A DNA stretch of 64,000 bases from Erythrobacter sp. (GTDB lineage Bacteria; Pseudomonadota; Alphaproteobacteria; Sphingomonadales; Sphingomonadaceae). The notes beneath the pieces are model-generated. The model was not told the DNA's origin. It ran no database searches and saw only the letters and a list, made by a program, of their open reading frames with translations. A program made the translations under genes and the position numbers. Below are positions 1 to 9,009 of this stretch, one piece after another. The first letter of the stretch is position 1. The number at the start of each line of letters is the position of its first letter. The DNA lies in assembly GCF_030066995.1 (NCBI RefSeq), contig NZ_JASJAP010000001.1:1223230-1287229 (forward strand). The letters run 5' to 3'.

Positions 1-77
1 GTCCGTTCATCTAGCGTTCCTTCAATATGAACATAATGAGCGTGTCAGATACGACCACTCAAGCAATGGAGCCCATG

Positions 78-578
78 ATGAAGACCCTTGTTCTGATTGC
101 AGCCACCGGCTCTCTCGCCGCGCTTAGCGCTCCCGCCGGCGCCGCTGAGTTTCCAATTCCAGACGCGACGACGATGGCCGACGCGTTCCAGACCTCCGCT
201 ATCACATCACACACGGTTCGCTACGACGCGGATGACTGGGACGACGATGACTGGGACGAGGATCGCTGGGATGATGACAGTGATTGGGAAGACGGCCGAC
301 GCTATCGCCGGGGACGCGCCATTTACGACCGGCATGGTCGATACATCCAGCCCCGCCGTATAGGTCGCCGAGACCGGATCTGGCGGGGGCGCGATGGGCG
401 TGTCTACTGTCGCCGCGACAACGGGACCACCGGCCTTGTGATCGGTGCGGGCGTTGGCGCGCTGCTGGGACGCACGATCGACACGCGCGGCGACCGAACG
501 GTCGGTACGCTGCTTGGCGGCGCTCTGGGGGCTGTGCTTGGCCGAGAACTCGACCGCGGTGATTTGCGCTGCCGCTGA
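78..578 (+). CDS. Secreted glycine-zipper 2TM protein
   Basis: This is a small exported protein of 166 residues with no assigned function. Starting at the ATG at 78 gives a clean signal peptide (MKTLVLIAATGSLAALS, likely cut after AGA near residue 22). That ATG has GGAG at 68-71, six bases upstream, so it is preferred to the ATG at 75 and to the ATG at 27. The mature protein has a striking Asp/Trp-rich acidic tract (about residues 47-72), then a basic Arg-rich stretch. It ends in a glycine zipper (GLVIGAGVGALLG and TLLGGALGAVLG), as in outer-membrane-associated glycine-zipper families. Two other secreted proteins of similar flavour lie at 36150-37058 and 37295-37825. The role is unknown; envelope integrity is only an inference. 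Confidence 0.75.
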   Translation: MKTLVLIAATGSLAALSAPAGAAEFPIPDATTMADAFQTSAITSHTVRYDADDWDDDDWDEDRWDDDSDWEDGRRYRRGRAIYDRHGRYIQPRRIGRRDRIWRGRDGRVYCRRDNGTTGLVIGAGVGALLGRTIDTRGDRTVGTLLGGALGAVLGRELDRGDLRCR

Positions 579-606
579 TTTCTCCGAGGCCGGGATGGAT
601 TGAAGC

Positions 607-636
607 GCGCCCGCACCACTGATACGGCGCGGGCGC
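607..636. other. Hairpin directly before the SDR start codon
   Basis: GCGCCCGC (607-614) is complementary to GCGGGCGC (629-636), a perfect 8-bp stem that ends one base before the ATG at 638. No T-run follows, so it is a poor intrinsic terminator. It occupies the place where a Shine-Dalgarno sequence should be, so it may limit translation of the SDR gene or mark the end of the upstream transcript. Confidence 0.4.
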
Positions 637-637
637 A

Positions 638-1411
638 ATGACACGTCCTGCCATTCTCGTTACCGGAGGCGCGACCCGGATCGGCGCAGCGATCACCCGA
701 GGTTTCGCACAAGCGCAGTGGCACACTATCATTCATTATAACTCCAGCGCCGACGCGGCTGAGGCGCTTGCCGCCGATCTGCCCTCGGCCGAGACGGTCA
801 AGTGCGACATCAGTGATGGCGACGCAGCCGAGGCGATGATTGAGAACCTCGCCGCACGCCTTTCCGATTGGCGCTGCCTCGTCAACTCAGCCTCGATCTT
901 CGAGTATGACGATGCAACCAAACTCGATCCGGCGACGAACCTGTCGGCGATGCAGGTAAACGCGACCGCCCCCGCGCGCATGGCGCAGACCTTTCTGCGC
1001 AGCGCGAAAAGCGCGGCGACACGCAGTGTGATCCAGATCACCGACATGAAGCTCGCCAACCCGAACCCAGACTTTTTCAGCTACACGATGTCGAAGCACG
1101 CGCTTGCCTCGACAATCGCAATGCTGGCCAAACACTACGCAGATGATGAGAACGCGCGGGTCTATGGGCTCGCTCCGGGTGCCATTCTGGCCAGTTACGA
1201 CCAGACCGAGGACGAAACCGATGTCTCGCACACGCTCAACCTGCTGAAGCGCAAGACCGGTGTGGAGGAGATTGTCGAGGCCGCGCTTTTTCTCGCGAGC
1301 GGAGCGGTCAAAAGCGGATCGAGCCTTTACATCGACAGCGGGCAGCACCTGCTCGATCAGCCGCGCGATGTGATCTATCTGGCGCGAGCGGCCGCGAAAG
1401 AGAGCCAATGA
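638..1411 (+). CDS. SDR family oxidoreductase (pteridine reductase/FolM-like)
   Basis: This is a classical short-chain dehydrogenase/reductase of 257 residues, predicted to be a cytosolic NAD(P)H-dependent reductase. The N-terminal Rossmann motif TGGATRIG (about residues 9-16) follows the TGxxxxIG pattern with the Arg typical of NADPH users. The catalytic YxxxK is present as YTMSK (about residues 148-152). The overall style resembles the dihydromonapterin/pteridine reductase branch, but the substrate cannot be fixed from sequence. Its stop overlaps the cytochrome b start by 4 bp (ATGA), so the two are translationally coupled in one operon with the molybdenum oxidoreductase. A pterin reductase beside a molybdopterin enzyme is suggestive, but that link is inference. 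Confidence 0.85.
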   Translation: MTRPAILVTGGATRIGAAITRGFAQAQWHTIIHYNSSADAAEALAADLPSAETVKCDISDGDAAEAMIENLAARLSDWRCLVNSASIFEYDDATKLDPATNLSAMQVNATAPARMAQTFLRSAKSAATRSVIQITDMKLANPNPDFFSYTMSKHALASTIAMLAKHYADDENARVYGLAPGAILASYDQTEDETDVSHTLNLLKRKTGVEEIVEAALFLASGAVKSGSSLYIDSGQHLLDQPRDVIYLARAAAKESQ

Positions 1412-2106
1412 CCTTGCGCCCGAAACCGCGCCACGCTCTCAGCACGAGGGTTTGGCACTGGATCAACGCCGCGGCTTTCGTGGTGCTGTTCATGTCGGGC
1501 CTCGGTATCTCGAACGCGCACCGATACCTCTACTGGGGTGATTATGGCTTCGACCCCGCAGACGCGTGGACGGCTGTTATGCGCTTTCCGAACTGGGCCA
1601 CTCTGCCTCAGCGCTACAACCTCGCCGAGGCGCGCGACTGGCACAGCGCGGGCGCGTGGGTCTTCGCGCTCGCTTTGCTGGGGATATGGGTCGCCATGCT
1701 CGCCAACCGCCATTTCGCGCGCGACATCGCCGCGCCGCCCAGCGCTTGGTCCCCCGCCAATCTCTGGCGCGAGGTCACTGAGCACCTGAAAGGGCGTTTC
1801 GATCCAGAGGATGGAGGCAGATACAACACCTTGCAGAAACTGACCTATGGCGTGGTGTTCGGCTTCCTTTTGCCGCTGATGATTCTTACCGGTCTCGCGA
1901 TCAGTCCGGGCTTCGAGCCCGCCGCACCGTGGATCGTCGAGATACTGGGCGGGCGACAGAGCGCGCGCTCGCTCCATTTCATCGCCGCCTTTGCTTTGTT
2001 CGCCTTCTTGGTGGTGCATCTCGTGATGGTGCTTGTGTCGGGTCCGATCCGTCAGATATGGGCCATGATTGCCGGAGGCCGCGCGCCTGAGGGAGCCAAC
2101 GCGTGA
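1408..2106 (+). CDS. Membrane cytochrome b (b561/Ni-Fe hydrogenase b-subunit type)
   Basis: A 232-residue integral membrane protein with about four hydrophobic helices (near residues 20-38, 85-105, 145-165 and 195-215). His residues in or near these helices (HWINAA near residue 16, WHSAG, LHFIAAF, VVHLVMV) are suited to bind b-type heme. It fits the cytochrome_B561-like family that carries electrons between quinone and a periplasmic partner. It overlaps the SDR gene upstream and the molybdenum enzyme downstream by 4 bp each. The natural reading is that it is the membrane anchor and electron partner of the oxidoreductase encoded next. It is not a MsrQ homologue that I can recognise; only the arrangement resembles MsrPQ. 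Confidence 0.82.
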   Translation: MTLRPKPRHALSTRVWHWINAAAFVVLFMSGLGISNAHRYLYWGDYGFDPADAWTAVMRFPNWATLPQRYNLAEARDWHSAGAWVFALALLGIWVAMLANRHFARDIAAPPSAWSPANLWREVTEHLKGRFDPEDGGRYNTLQKLTYGVVFGFLLPLMILTGLAISPGFEPAAPWIVEILGGRQSARSLHFIAAFALFAFLVVHLVMVLVSGPIRQIWAMIAGGRAPEGANA

Positions 2107-2861
2107 CCCGGATCGCCCGCCGCTCGCTTCTTGCCGGTATCGCTGCGCTGGGAACCGGGGCCTGCTCCAAAATCGACGGCTTTGCCACCAGCGAGACGGG
2201 TTCAGGTCTGTTTGACCTGGCCGAAGATTGGCACCTGACCGCGCATCGCACCCTCGCCGGTCGACAAGCGCTCGCGCCCGAATACGCGCCAGAAGACCGC
2301 TCGCCGAGCTTCAAGGGCAACGGCTCGCTCACCGTCGACAACCCGATCTACCGCGATCAGTTGGCCAAGGGCTTTCCCGATTGGCGTTTGTCGGTCAAAG
2401 GCCTTGTCGAGAACCCCTTGCGGCTCTCGCTCGACGAGTTGAAGGCCCTGCCCCAGCGCACGCAAATCACCCGCCATGACTGTGTCGAGGGTTGGAGCGC
2501 GATTGGCGAGTGGACCGGCCCACAGCTCTCAACGCTGCTCGATCGGGCCAAGGTCAGACCCGAGGCCAATTTCATCGTGTTTCGCTGCGCCGACGTTCTT
2601 TATGGCCGCCGCTACTATGAGAGCGTCGACATGGTGGACGCCTATCATCCCCAGACAATCATCGCACACTCCCTGAACGGCGCACCGATCCCGGAGAAGA
2701 ACGGCGCACCGCTGCGCATGCGGATCGAGCGCCAACTGGGCTACAAGCACGCCAAGTATCTGACCGCGATTGAAGCCGTCGCCAGCTTTGACGAAATCGG
2801 CGCTGGCAAAGGCGGCTTTTGGGAAGATATCGGCAATTACCAATGGTACGCTGGTATCTGA
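2103..2861 (+). CDS. Molybdopterin-dependent oxidoreductase, sulfite-oxidase-fold, Tat-exported
   Basis: This 252-residue protein carries the oxidoreductase molybdopterin-binding domain of the sulfite oxidase/MsrP superfamily. Cys127 in RHDCVEGWS is the expected molybdenum ligand. The N-terminus has a twin-arginine motif (ARRSLLAG, Arg6-Arg7) followed by a short hydrophobic stretch and TGACS, so it should be folded in the cytoplasm and exported with its cofactor. A lipoprotein anchor at Cys21 is possible but the lipobox is imperfect. There is no C-terminal dimerisation domain, as is usual for the short MsrP-like forms. It is coupled by overlap to the cytochrome b gene. The substrate is unknown; sulfoxide or another oxyanion is possible. 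It converges on the DUF1801 gene with only 6 bp between them. Confidence 0.87.
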   Translation: MTRIARRSLLAGIAALGTGACSKIDGFATSETGSGLFDLAEDWHLTAHRTLAGRQALAPEYAPEDRSPSFKGNGSLTVDNPIYRDQLAKGFPDWRLSVKGLVENPLRLSLDELKALPQRTQITRHDCVEGWSAIGEWTGPQLSTLLDRAKVRPEANFIVFRCADVLYGRRYYESVDMVDAYHPQTIIAHSLNGAPIPEKNGAPLRMRIERQLGYKHAKYLTAIEAVASFDEIGAGKGGFWEDIGNYQWYAGI

Positions 2862-2867
2862 ACGCGC

Positions 2868-3305
2868 TCAGTCCGGATATTTGCGGTTCATGGCCTTCCA
2901 GCAAAGCCCGATGACCTGTTCGAGGACGTCGAGATCGATATCGGCGAGCTTGTTGACATAGACGCAGCTTGCCCCGGTCTTGTGCTTGCCCATCTTTTCA
3001 AGCAGCGCGTCGACTTTCCGGCCCGTCGCCTCGTCCACATACCGGCCCATGAAATAGAGCGAATGCCTGGCTTTGCGCGGGCTGAAGCCGGATCGCATAC
3101 TGTCGCCTTCGCGCCCGCTATCGTACTTGTAGTGATATTGGCCAAAACCAATGATCGATGGCCCCCACATTTTCGCTGGCTCGCCAGTGACCCGCTCGAA
3201 GATCTCCAGCAACACCTGCGCATCCTCTCGCTTGGCCGCCGGTTCGACCCCGGCGATGAACTCCGCCACCGACGCCTGGGTTGGGACCGTCTTTGCATCA
3301 ACCAT
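2868..3305 (-). CDS. DUF1801 domain protein
   Basis: A 145-residue cytosolic protein matching the DUF1801 (YdhG-like) pattern: an N-terminal helix that places VAEFI, the MWGPSIIGFGQYHYKYDSG segment, and a C-terminal KHKTGASCVYVNKLADID segment. The start at 3305 is chosen because GGGGAGG lies eight bases upstream and the residues before it are not family-like. The biochemical function of the family is unknown. It is transcribed divergently from cfa, with about 86 bp between the two starts that must hold both promoters. Confidence 0.85.
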   Translation of the reverse strand: MVDAKTVPTQASVAEFIAGVEPAAKREDAQVLLEIFERVTGEPAKMWGPSIIGFGQYHYKYDSGREGDSMRSGFSPRKARHSLYFMGRYVDEATGRKVDALLEKMGKHKTGASCVYVNKLADIDLDVLEQVIGLCWKAMNRKYPD

Positions 3306-3391
3306 GGTCTTTACCTCCCCTTCTGCGTCTGGTGTAACCGATTGAAGGGTCCAAGAGAACACGGTGGGAAGACAAGCGTGAGGACTGTGGA

Positions 3392-4645
3392 ATGAGCAAA
3401 GGCCTTTTGAGGCGATTCCTCTCTGGCGGTGTCAAGCAGGGGCGGCTTGGGGTCGTCTACGCTGACGGAAGCTCGGACACCTTTGGCAAAGAGGCCGAGG
3501 GCTTTCCCGATATCATCGTGCGGTTTACCGACACACGCGTTCCGCGCGATATCATCATGGACCCCAGACTGGGCGCGGCCGAGGCTTTCATGGACGGGCG
3601 GCTGCTCATCGAAGAGGGCGATGTGATGGGTCTCGTCACTCTCCTGCGCGCCAACAGCAGATGGGAATTCGGAGGCCAGCTTGCCCCGCCCCGTTTGACT
3701 CGCCAGATCACCGACACGGCCGCCTGGCTTGCCGACCGGGTCAACACCGCGATCACAGCCAAGAAGAACGTCGCGCATCACTATGACATAGGCAACGACT
3801 TCTATGCCCTGATGCTCGACCCCGAGCACTGGCAGTATTCGTGCGCCTACTGGGACACAGGCCGCTATGGCGAAGACATGACTCTGGGCCAGGCGCAGCA
3901 GGCCAAGCTCGCGCACATCGCCAAGAAGCTTGCGATCAACCCTGGAAACAGCGTTCTTGATATCGGGTGCGGTTGGGGCGGCATGGCAATCTTCCTCGCC
4001 AAGACATACGGCGTGCACGTCACGGGGATAACCCTGTCCGAAGAGCAGCTTGCGCTGGCCCGCACGCGCGCCGAAGAGGCGGGAGTTGCCGACAGGATCC
4101 ACTTTCAACTGGTTGATTATCGCGATCTCGCCGAGCGGTGCCGGGCAGACAATCACCAGTTTGACCGGATCGTCTCGGTCGGCATGTTCGAGCATGTTGG
4201 CCAACCGCAGTTTGACACCTTCTTTCAGGCGTGCGCCACCATGCTAGCATCCGATGGTGTCATGCTGCTGCACACGATCGGGCGCATGGGCGGTCCGGGT
4301 TCGACCGACGCCTTTACGCGCAAGTACATCTTCCCCGGTGGCTATATCCCCGCTCTCTCCGAGACCGTGGCCGCGAGCGAGAAAGTGCGCCTGATCGCGA
4401 CCGATATCGAGACCCTCCGGCTTCATTACGCACGCACCCTGCGCGAGTGGTACGCCAATTGCCTCTCCAACAAGGACGCGATCATCGACATGTACGATGA
4501 GCGCTTTTTCCGGATGTGGACGTTCTACCTCGCCGGCGCAGCGACCGTCTTTGAAAGCGGCAGTATGTGCAACTACCAGATCCAGTATGCGCGCGACCGG
4601 CGCGCGCTCCCGCTCACACGCGACTACCTTTACCCCTCGTCGTAA
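3392..4645 (+). CDS. cfa: Cyclopropane-fatty-acyl-phospholipid synthase
   Basis: This SAM-dependent enzyme adds a methylene bridge to cis double bonds of membrane phospholipid acyl chains. The 417-residue length is typical. The N-terminal lipid-binding region runs to about residue 115. It is followed by HHYDIGNDFY (129-138), YSCAYW (149-154) and the SAM-binding motif VLDIGCGWGGM (188-198). EHVGQPQFDTFF and an aromatic-rich C-terminus complete the family pattern. GAGG lies about eight bases upstream of the ATG. It converges closely with the acyltransferase gene (22 bp apart). Membrane adaptation to stress or stationary phase is the family's usual role. Confidence 0.93.
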   Translation: MSKGLLRRFLSGGVKQGRLGVVYADGSSDTFGKEAEGFPDIIVRFTDTRVPRDIIMDPRLGAAEAFMDGRLLIEEGDVMGLVTLLRANSRWEFGGQLAPPRLTRQITDTAAWLADRVNTAITAKKNVAHHYDIGNDFYALMLDPEHWQYSCAYWDTGRYGEDMTLGQAQQAKLAHIAKKLAINPGNSVLDIGCGWGGMAIFLAKTYGVHVTGITLSEEQLALARTRAEEAGVADRIHFQLVDYRDLAERCRADNHQFDRIVSVGMFEHVGQPQFDTFFQACATMLASDGVMLLHTIGRMGGPGSTDAFTRKYIFPGGYIPALSETVAASEKVRLIATDIETLRLHYARTLREWYANCLSNKDAIIDMYDERFFRMWTFYLAGAATVFESGSMCNYQIQYARDRRALPLTRDYLYPSS

Positions 4646-4667
4646 AACGCTGGCGGACCAGAGCCAG

Positions 4668-6050
4668 TCAGGACGCGCTTCCGCCGGCGTGGTCACGCGT
4701 CGCCTGGCTCGGACGATAGATGGGACCAAAGCCAAGCAGCGCCGCGCCCAGGAGGGGCAAAGCGATCACCCACCAGCGAATCCCGGACAGACTGTCGGGA
4801 CTGGCGATCGTGACGCCCGCCGTCGCACCCAGGCCGATGCAGATCGCGAGCACGCCGAATACGGCGCGCGCCTTGGGCACAGTGCGACCGCCGCGGATCG
4901 GGCCGAAGCTGCGCTCATGCCGAGCAAAGATCGCGATGAACGGAAGCAAGGCGGCAACATAGATCGCGATCCACAAGGGGCGCGAGGCCCACCAGGCGCC
5001 GGTGCCGGGGACCGAGTCCAGTCCGGCGCCACCCAGCACCAACCAGCAGACAGTCAGAACCAGCACAAACGCCGTGAGGTGCCACAGATAGACTGTCATG
5101 ATCATGCCGTTCATGAGCACAGTGGCGGTCCACAGTCCCACTGACTTCAGCATCTTGCGGCCCATGGGCTCAAGCGCCAGCACCAGTCCGACCTGCGCCA
5201 TGCCGAGCGCGAACAGGGCCAGAGTGGGTGGAAGCGAATTGGAAAAACCTCCGGGTGCGGACACCATCGAGACCGGATAGAACCCGTAGACCGTGATCGA
5301 GACCAGGATGGCAAGGCCGCCAGCAAACCAGGCCCAGGCAAGCCAGCGCCGGTCGAACTTCCCATCCTGCCAGGCAAAGCCCAATTGGTGGATCGCCAGG
5401 AATACCCAGAGGAAATTGGTGAAGTTCACATAGGGCACGCCTTGCGTGAAGGTCAGCCAATCGGTCAGCATTGCAAGCGGGACAAAGACCGCAAAGCTGA
5501 GCCAGCCAAACCGGTTCCAGGCGGCGTGCGTGACCGGCGTAAACGCGGTTACCAGAAGGTAGACTGCCAGGAACCACACCGGGATGAGCGCAGCCTCGGT
5601 CGCCATGCGGATCTGATCGCGCGGCAAGCCAACCTGCGTCATGATGACCGCCAGCGCCGCCCATAACAGCAGAACCGGGAAGGTCGGCGTGATCAGGCGC
5701 TGGACACGCGTTGCCAGCCAGTCGCGATAGACGCCTGTCTGGCTCGGTCGTCCCTCGGCCTGAGCCTTTCGCACGGTTGCTGCCCAGCTCACGGAGTTGG
5801 AATACCCCCCGACCAGAAAGAAGACCGGCATCACCTGAAAGCCCCAGGTCAACCAGTGAGTCCAGTCGGCGACCGTCAGCAAGTCTCCGCGCCGCAATTC
5901 GCCCACGCTGTCGACATACATGCCCGCCATCAGCCAGTGGCCGATTACCACCGCCATGATCGAGAGCGCTCTCAGGAAATCGACCCAGCGATTGCGCTCG
6001 GGCGGCGTCATCTCGGCCAGCTCGCGCGCTTTGCCCCACATACCCGACAC
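4668..6050 (-). CDS. Acyltransferase 3 family membrane protein
   Basis: A 460-residue integral membrane protein of the acyltransferase-3 (OafA/NodX-like) family, which transfers acetyl or other acyl groups to extracytoplasmic sugars. The N-terminal signature RWVDFLRALSIMAVVIGHWL holds the conserved Arg and His of the family near residues 21-40. About ten hydrophobic helices follow. The GTG at 6050 is chosen because AGGAGG sits six bases upstream; an in-frame ATG at 6041 lacks that spacing. A glycosyltransferase begins on the other strand 150 bp away, so a shared role in decorating a surface glycan is plausible but unproven. Confidence 0.88.
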   Translation of the reverse strand: MSGMWGKARELAEMTPPERNRWVDFLRALSIMAVVIGHWLMAGMYVDSVGELRRGDLLTVADWTHWLTWGFQVMPVFFLVGGYSNSVSWAATVRKAQAEGRPSQTGVYRDWLATRVQRLITPTFPVLLLWAALAVIMTQVGLPRDQIRMATEAALIPVWFLAVYLLVTAFTPVTHAAWNRFGWLSFAVFVPLAMLTDWLTFTQGVPYVNFTNFLWVFLAIHQLGFAWQDGKFDRRWLAWAWFAGGLAILVSITVYGFYPVSMVSAPGGFSNSLPPTLALFALGMAQVGLVLALEPMGRKMLKSVGLWTATVLMNGMIMTVYLWHLTAFVLVLTVCWLVLGGAGLDSVPGTGAWWASRPLWIAIYVAALLPFIAIFARHERSFGPIRGGRTVPKARAVFGVLAICIGLGATAGVTIASPDSLSGIRWWVIALPLLGAALLGFGPIYRPSQATRDHAGGSAS

Positions 6051-6203
6051 TCGATCCCTCCTGCCCTATCCCGCTGCAAAATATCGGTTCTTTGCAGACG
6101 GGTTGCAAGTCTTGGCAGCCAAGTCTTTCGAAATTGCCAATAGTCTGCTCGCACTTAAGGCATAACTGGTCGAACCCAGAAGACCGGGTCGCCGCAGCTC
6201 TAT

Positions 6204-7337
6204 TTGGCCTTTAGCGCTGATCGGGTGCCTTATGTTCATAGCATTTATCTCACTGGCGAGGAGAGTACGAGCGAGCTTCCATGGGCGATCGAGCGCAACA
6301 TCGAATCGCTAGCCCACCATCATGCTGAGTTCGAGCCAAAGCTGTGGGATGACGTCAGCGGTCGACGCTTTATCGAGCAGCACTTCGACGCATCGGTGCT
6401 ATATGCGTGGGATGAGCTTGTCCCGCTAGCCTACCGATCGGACCTGTTACGCTTCTGCCTACTATCAAAGCTGGGTGGGATTTATGCGGATGTATCGGTC
6501 CACTGCTTCGCCCCCTTGCTCAAGGCGCCCGAGGCGCCGGGTAAAGAAAGTGTCATCTTGTTCAGGGACATTTTCAATCGGGTACCTTGGATCATGAGCG
6601 TATCGCTCATGCACGCTCCGCCGGGTGTGGAATTGTTTGCCAATTGTGTTGATCGAATTGCTTCGAACGTTCGGGAGGGCTTTTATGGCACCAACGCGCT
6701 CTGCCCGACCGGGCCGAACTTGCTTGGGCGGGAAGCGGCAATCTGGGGAGGACTGGACCGGATCGATCTTGGCGACTGTGCTAGCATCATCCGGGGAGAT
6801 GGGGGGCCGATAATCGGGCGCACTTTCATCGATGCGCCGGGTCGCTTGGTCGCAGTCGTGGCAAAATCGGGTACCGGCCTCGCTTCGCTGGGTGCCAAAA
6901 AGCAAAACAACTACAATACGTTTTACGACCGGCGAAAGATTTATCGGCGGCAACTCAGCGCACCGGACATATGGACAATATCGGACTATATGGAGCGTCA
7001 GATGCACAATGGCGCACCAAGCTCCTCTGAAGACGAACTTTCGTTCGACGCGGGATGCGCGCTCTATGGTCCTTACGTGACACTTGATGCGGGGCGTTAC
7101 ACCGCTCGTTTCGTGTTTGACGGGAAAGCGCCAAAAGGAGCCGATGTCGATGTCGTATCCGGACCGAAACAATTGAAAGAAGCCCAAGCACCACGGATCA
7201 GCGGCAATGCGCTGGAGTGTGATTTTGAGATTCACGAGCGCGAAACGTCGGTTGAGATCCGTCTGTTTCTCGACGCGCCTGACAGACTTGCATTCAAGTG
7301 TCTCGAACTGATCAGTCACACTGACGAAGCCGGCTGA
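6204..7337 (+). CDS. Glycosyltransferase with a DXD-type motif (capsule/GT32-like)
   Basis: A 377-residue protein whose N-terminal half resembles glycosyltransferases of the capsular-synthesis and DXD sugar-binding type. The segment LAYRSDLLRFCLLSKLGGIY is followed by ADVSVH, the usual place of the metal-binding DxD-like motif (about residues 95-100). The C-terminal third, after about residue 270, looks like a separate beta-rich module. No ATG is available: the frame opens after a stop at 6156, with TTG at 6204 and GTG at 6225 as candidate starts and no clear Shine-Dalgarno. The base composition is visibly lower in GC than argG or cfa, which suggests acquisition by transfer. The donor and acceptor sugars are unknown. 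Confidence 0.72.
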   Translation: MAFSADRVPYVHSIYLTGEESTSELPWAIERNIESLAHHHAEFEPKLWDDVSGRRFIEQHFDASVLYAWDELVPLAYRSDLLRFCLLSKLGGIYADVSVHCFAPLLKAPEAPGKESVILFRDIFNRVPWIMSVSLMHAPPGVELFANCVDRIASNVREGFYGTNALCPTGPNLLGREAAIWGGLDRIDLGDCASIIRGDGGPIIGRTFIDAPGRLVAVVAKSGTGLASLGAKKQNNYNTFYDRRKIYRRQLSAPDIWTISDYMERQMHNGAPSSSEDELSFDAGCALYGPYVTLDAGRYTARFVFDGKAPKGADVDVVSGPKQLKEAQAPRISGNALECDFEIHERETSVEIRLFLDAPDRLAFKCLELISHTDEAG

Positions 7338-7421
7338 GTGCTCAACACCAGCGCAAAGCAAGTTGCCCCCATGTGCGCAGCCTGATAGCGGGCGCCCACT
7401 TCGTCCTAAAGAGTTTGCACC

Positions 7422-8636
7422 ATGTCCGGCATCAAGCGCGTTGTTCTTGCCTACTCCGGAGGTCTCGACACCTCTGTCATCGCCAAATGGCTGAGCGTTG
7501 AATGCGGGCTGGAGGTGGTCACCTTCACCGCTGACCTTGGCCAGGGCGAGGAGATCGAACCGGCCCGCGACAAGGCCCGCGCGATGGGCATTCCCGATGA
7601 ACACATCTTCATCGAGGACCTGCGCGAAGAGTTCGTGCGCGACTTCGTCTTCCCCATGATGCGCGCCAACGCCCGTTATGAAGGCGACTATCTGCTGGGC
7701 ACGTCGATCGCGCGCCCGCTCATCTCCAAACGTCTGGTTGAGATCGCGCGCGAAACCGGCGCGCACGCCATCGCTCACGGCGCGACCGGCAAGGGCAACG
7801 ACCAGGTGCGTTTCGAACTTTCGGCCTACGCGCTCGATCCCGACATTACGGTGATTGCTCCGTGGCGCGAATGGGACCTCACCAGCCGCACCGCGCTTAT
7901 CGCCTGGGCCGAAGCGCACCAGATCAAGGTCCCGCAGGACAAGCGGGGCGACGCGCCGTTTTCGACCGACGCCAACCTCTTGCACACCTCGTCGGAAGGC
8001 AAGGTGCTCGAGGATCCCTGGCAAGAGACGCCCGACTACGTCTATTCGCGCACCGATCATCCCGAGGACGCGCCGGACCAACCGGAATACATCGAGATCG
8101 GCTTTGAACGAGGCGACGGCGTGTCGCTCAACGGCGAGGCGATGAGCCCGGCAACCCTGCTCAGCTCTCTGAACGATCTTGGGCGCAAACACGGCATCGG
8201 GCGGCTCGACCTCGTTGAGAACCGCTTTGTGGGCATGAAGAGCCGCGGCATGTACGAGACGCCCGGCGGCGAGATCTACGCCCGCGCGCATCGCGGGATC
8301 GAACAGATTACCCTGGACCGGGGCGCCGCGCACCTCAAAGACGAGCTGATGCCGAAATACGCTGAGCTCATCTACAACGGCTTCTGGTTCGCCCCGGAGC
8401 GCGAGATGCTCCAGGCCGCGATCGATCACAGCCAAGAGAAGGTGACCGGCACCGTGCGCCTGAAACTCTACAAGGGTCTGGCAAGCGTGGTCGGTCGCGC
8501 ATCGCCGCATTCGCTCTATTCCGAGGCGCATGTCACCTTCGAAGACGATGCGGGCGCCTATGATCAGGAAGACGCAGCCGGCTTCATCAAGCTGAACGCG
8601 CTGCGACTGCGCTTGCTGGCTCAACGCGATCGTTAA
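7422..8636 (+). CDS. argG: Argininosuccinate synthase
   Basis: This enzyme condenses citrulline and aspartate with ATP in the penultimate step of arginine biosynthesis, in the cytosol. Its length of 404 residues is normal for the family. The N-type ATP pyrophosphatase loop AYSGGLDTS is at residues 10-18. Further family segments include [15 protein letters not shown], the aspartate/citrulline-binding region around [12 protein letters not shown], and [16 protein letters not shown]. It stands alone here, with no other arg gene nearby, and is followed by about 1 kb of non-coding DNA. Confidence 0.97.
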   Translation: MSGIKRVVLAYSGGLDTSVIAKWLSVECGLEVVTFTADLGQGEEIEPARDKARAMGIPDEHIFIEDLREEFVRDFVFPMMRANARYEGDYLLGTSIARPLISKRLVEIARETGAHAIAHGATGKGNDQVRFELSAYALDPDITVIAPWREWDLTSRTALIAWAEAHQIKVPQDKRGDAPFSTDANLLHTSSEGKVLEDPWQETPDYVYSRTDHPEDAPDQPEYIEIGFERGDGVSLNGEAMSPATLLSSLNDLGRKHGIGRLDLVENRFVGMKSRGMYETPGGEIYARAHRGIEQITLDRGAAHLKDELMPKYAELIYNGFWFAPEREMLQAAIDHSQEKVTGTVRLKLYKGLASVVGRASPHSLYSEAHVTFEDDAGAYDQEDAAGFIKLNALRLRLLAQRDR

Positions 8637-8812
8637 CGCCGCCGAGAAATCGACCGGCGCGAGTCGGAGTGCCCGAGTCGCGTCATGCGCATTCACATGA
8701 AGCTGAGTCGCGAAATTTTCATAAAGACCGACTTGCCAGTCCGAACCATTGAAAACGAACGAGTGTGCATCGGGTTCCCCGGAAGAAGCACTCAAAGCGA
8801 TGAACCGTTGAG

Positions 8813-8855
8813 TTGTCCACCGCTGTCCACAGATGATCGGGGGAAAAGTGGATAA
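8813..8855. promoter_or_regulatory. Cluster of DnaA-box-like nonamers
   Basis: Three near-matches to TTATCCACA occur in 43 bp: TTGTCCACC (8813-8821), CTGTCCACA (8823-8831) and, on the minus strand, TTATCCACT (8847-8855). A further TGTCCACGC lies near 8992. Three GAGTC (GANTC, CcrM-type) sites lie at 8661, 8675 and 8705. I see no gene between 8637 and 9009. The set could be a DnaA-titration site, a regulatory site or part of an origin; the matches are imperfect and no strongly AT-rich unwinding region is evident, so the origin reading is weak. Confidence 0.3.
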
Positions 8856-9009
8856 GTGGCACTTGCCACCCTTGCCGAGACGGGGATTCGGGCGCAATTT
8901 GATCATGTCTTCGGGACGGAAGACGCCGACGCCAAGAACCGCAAGGCTCTGATACGAAAGCGTTTTCTAAACCTTAGACCGCGTTGGCAGCTGTCCACGC
9001 GCTGATCGA

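Noticed and set aside
6465..8906. An 813-codon open frame on the minus strand across argG and the glycosyltransferase
   Set aside because: It is the antisense shadow of argG (a clear, intact enzyme). The translated sequence has no domain and is of the composition produced by reading high-GC genes backwards.
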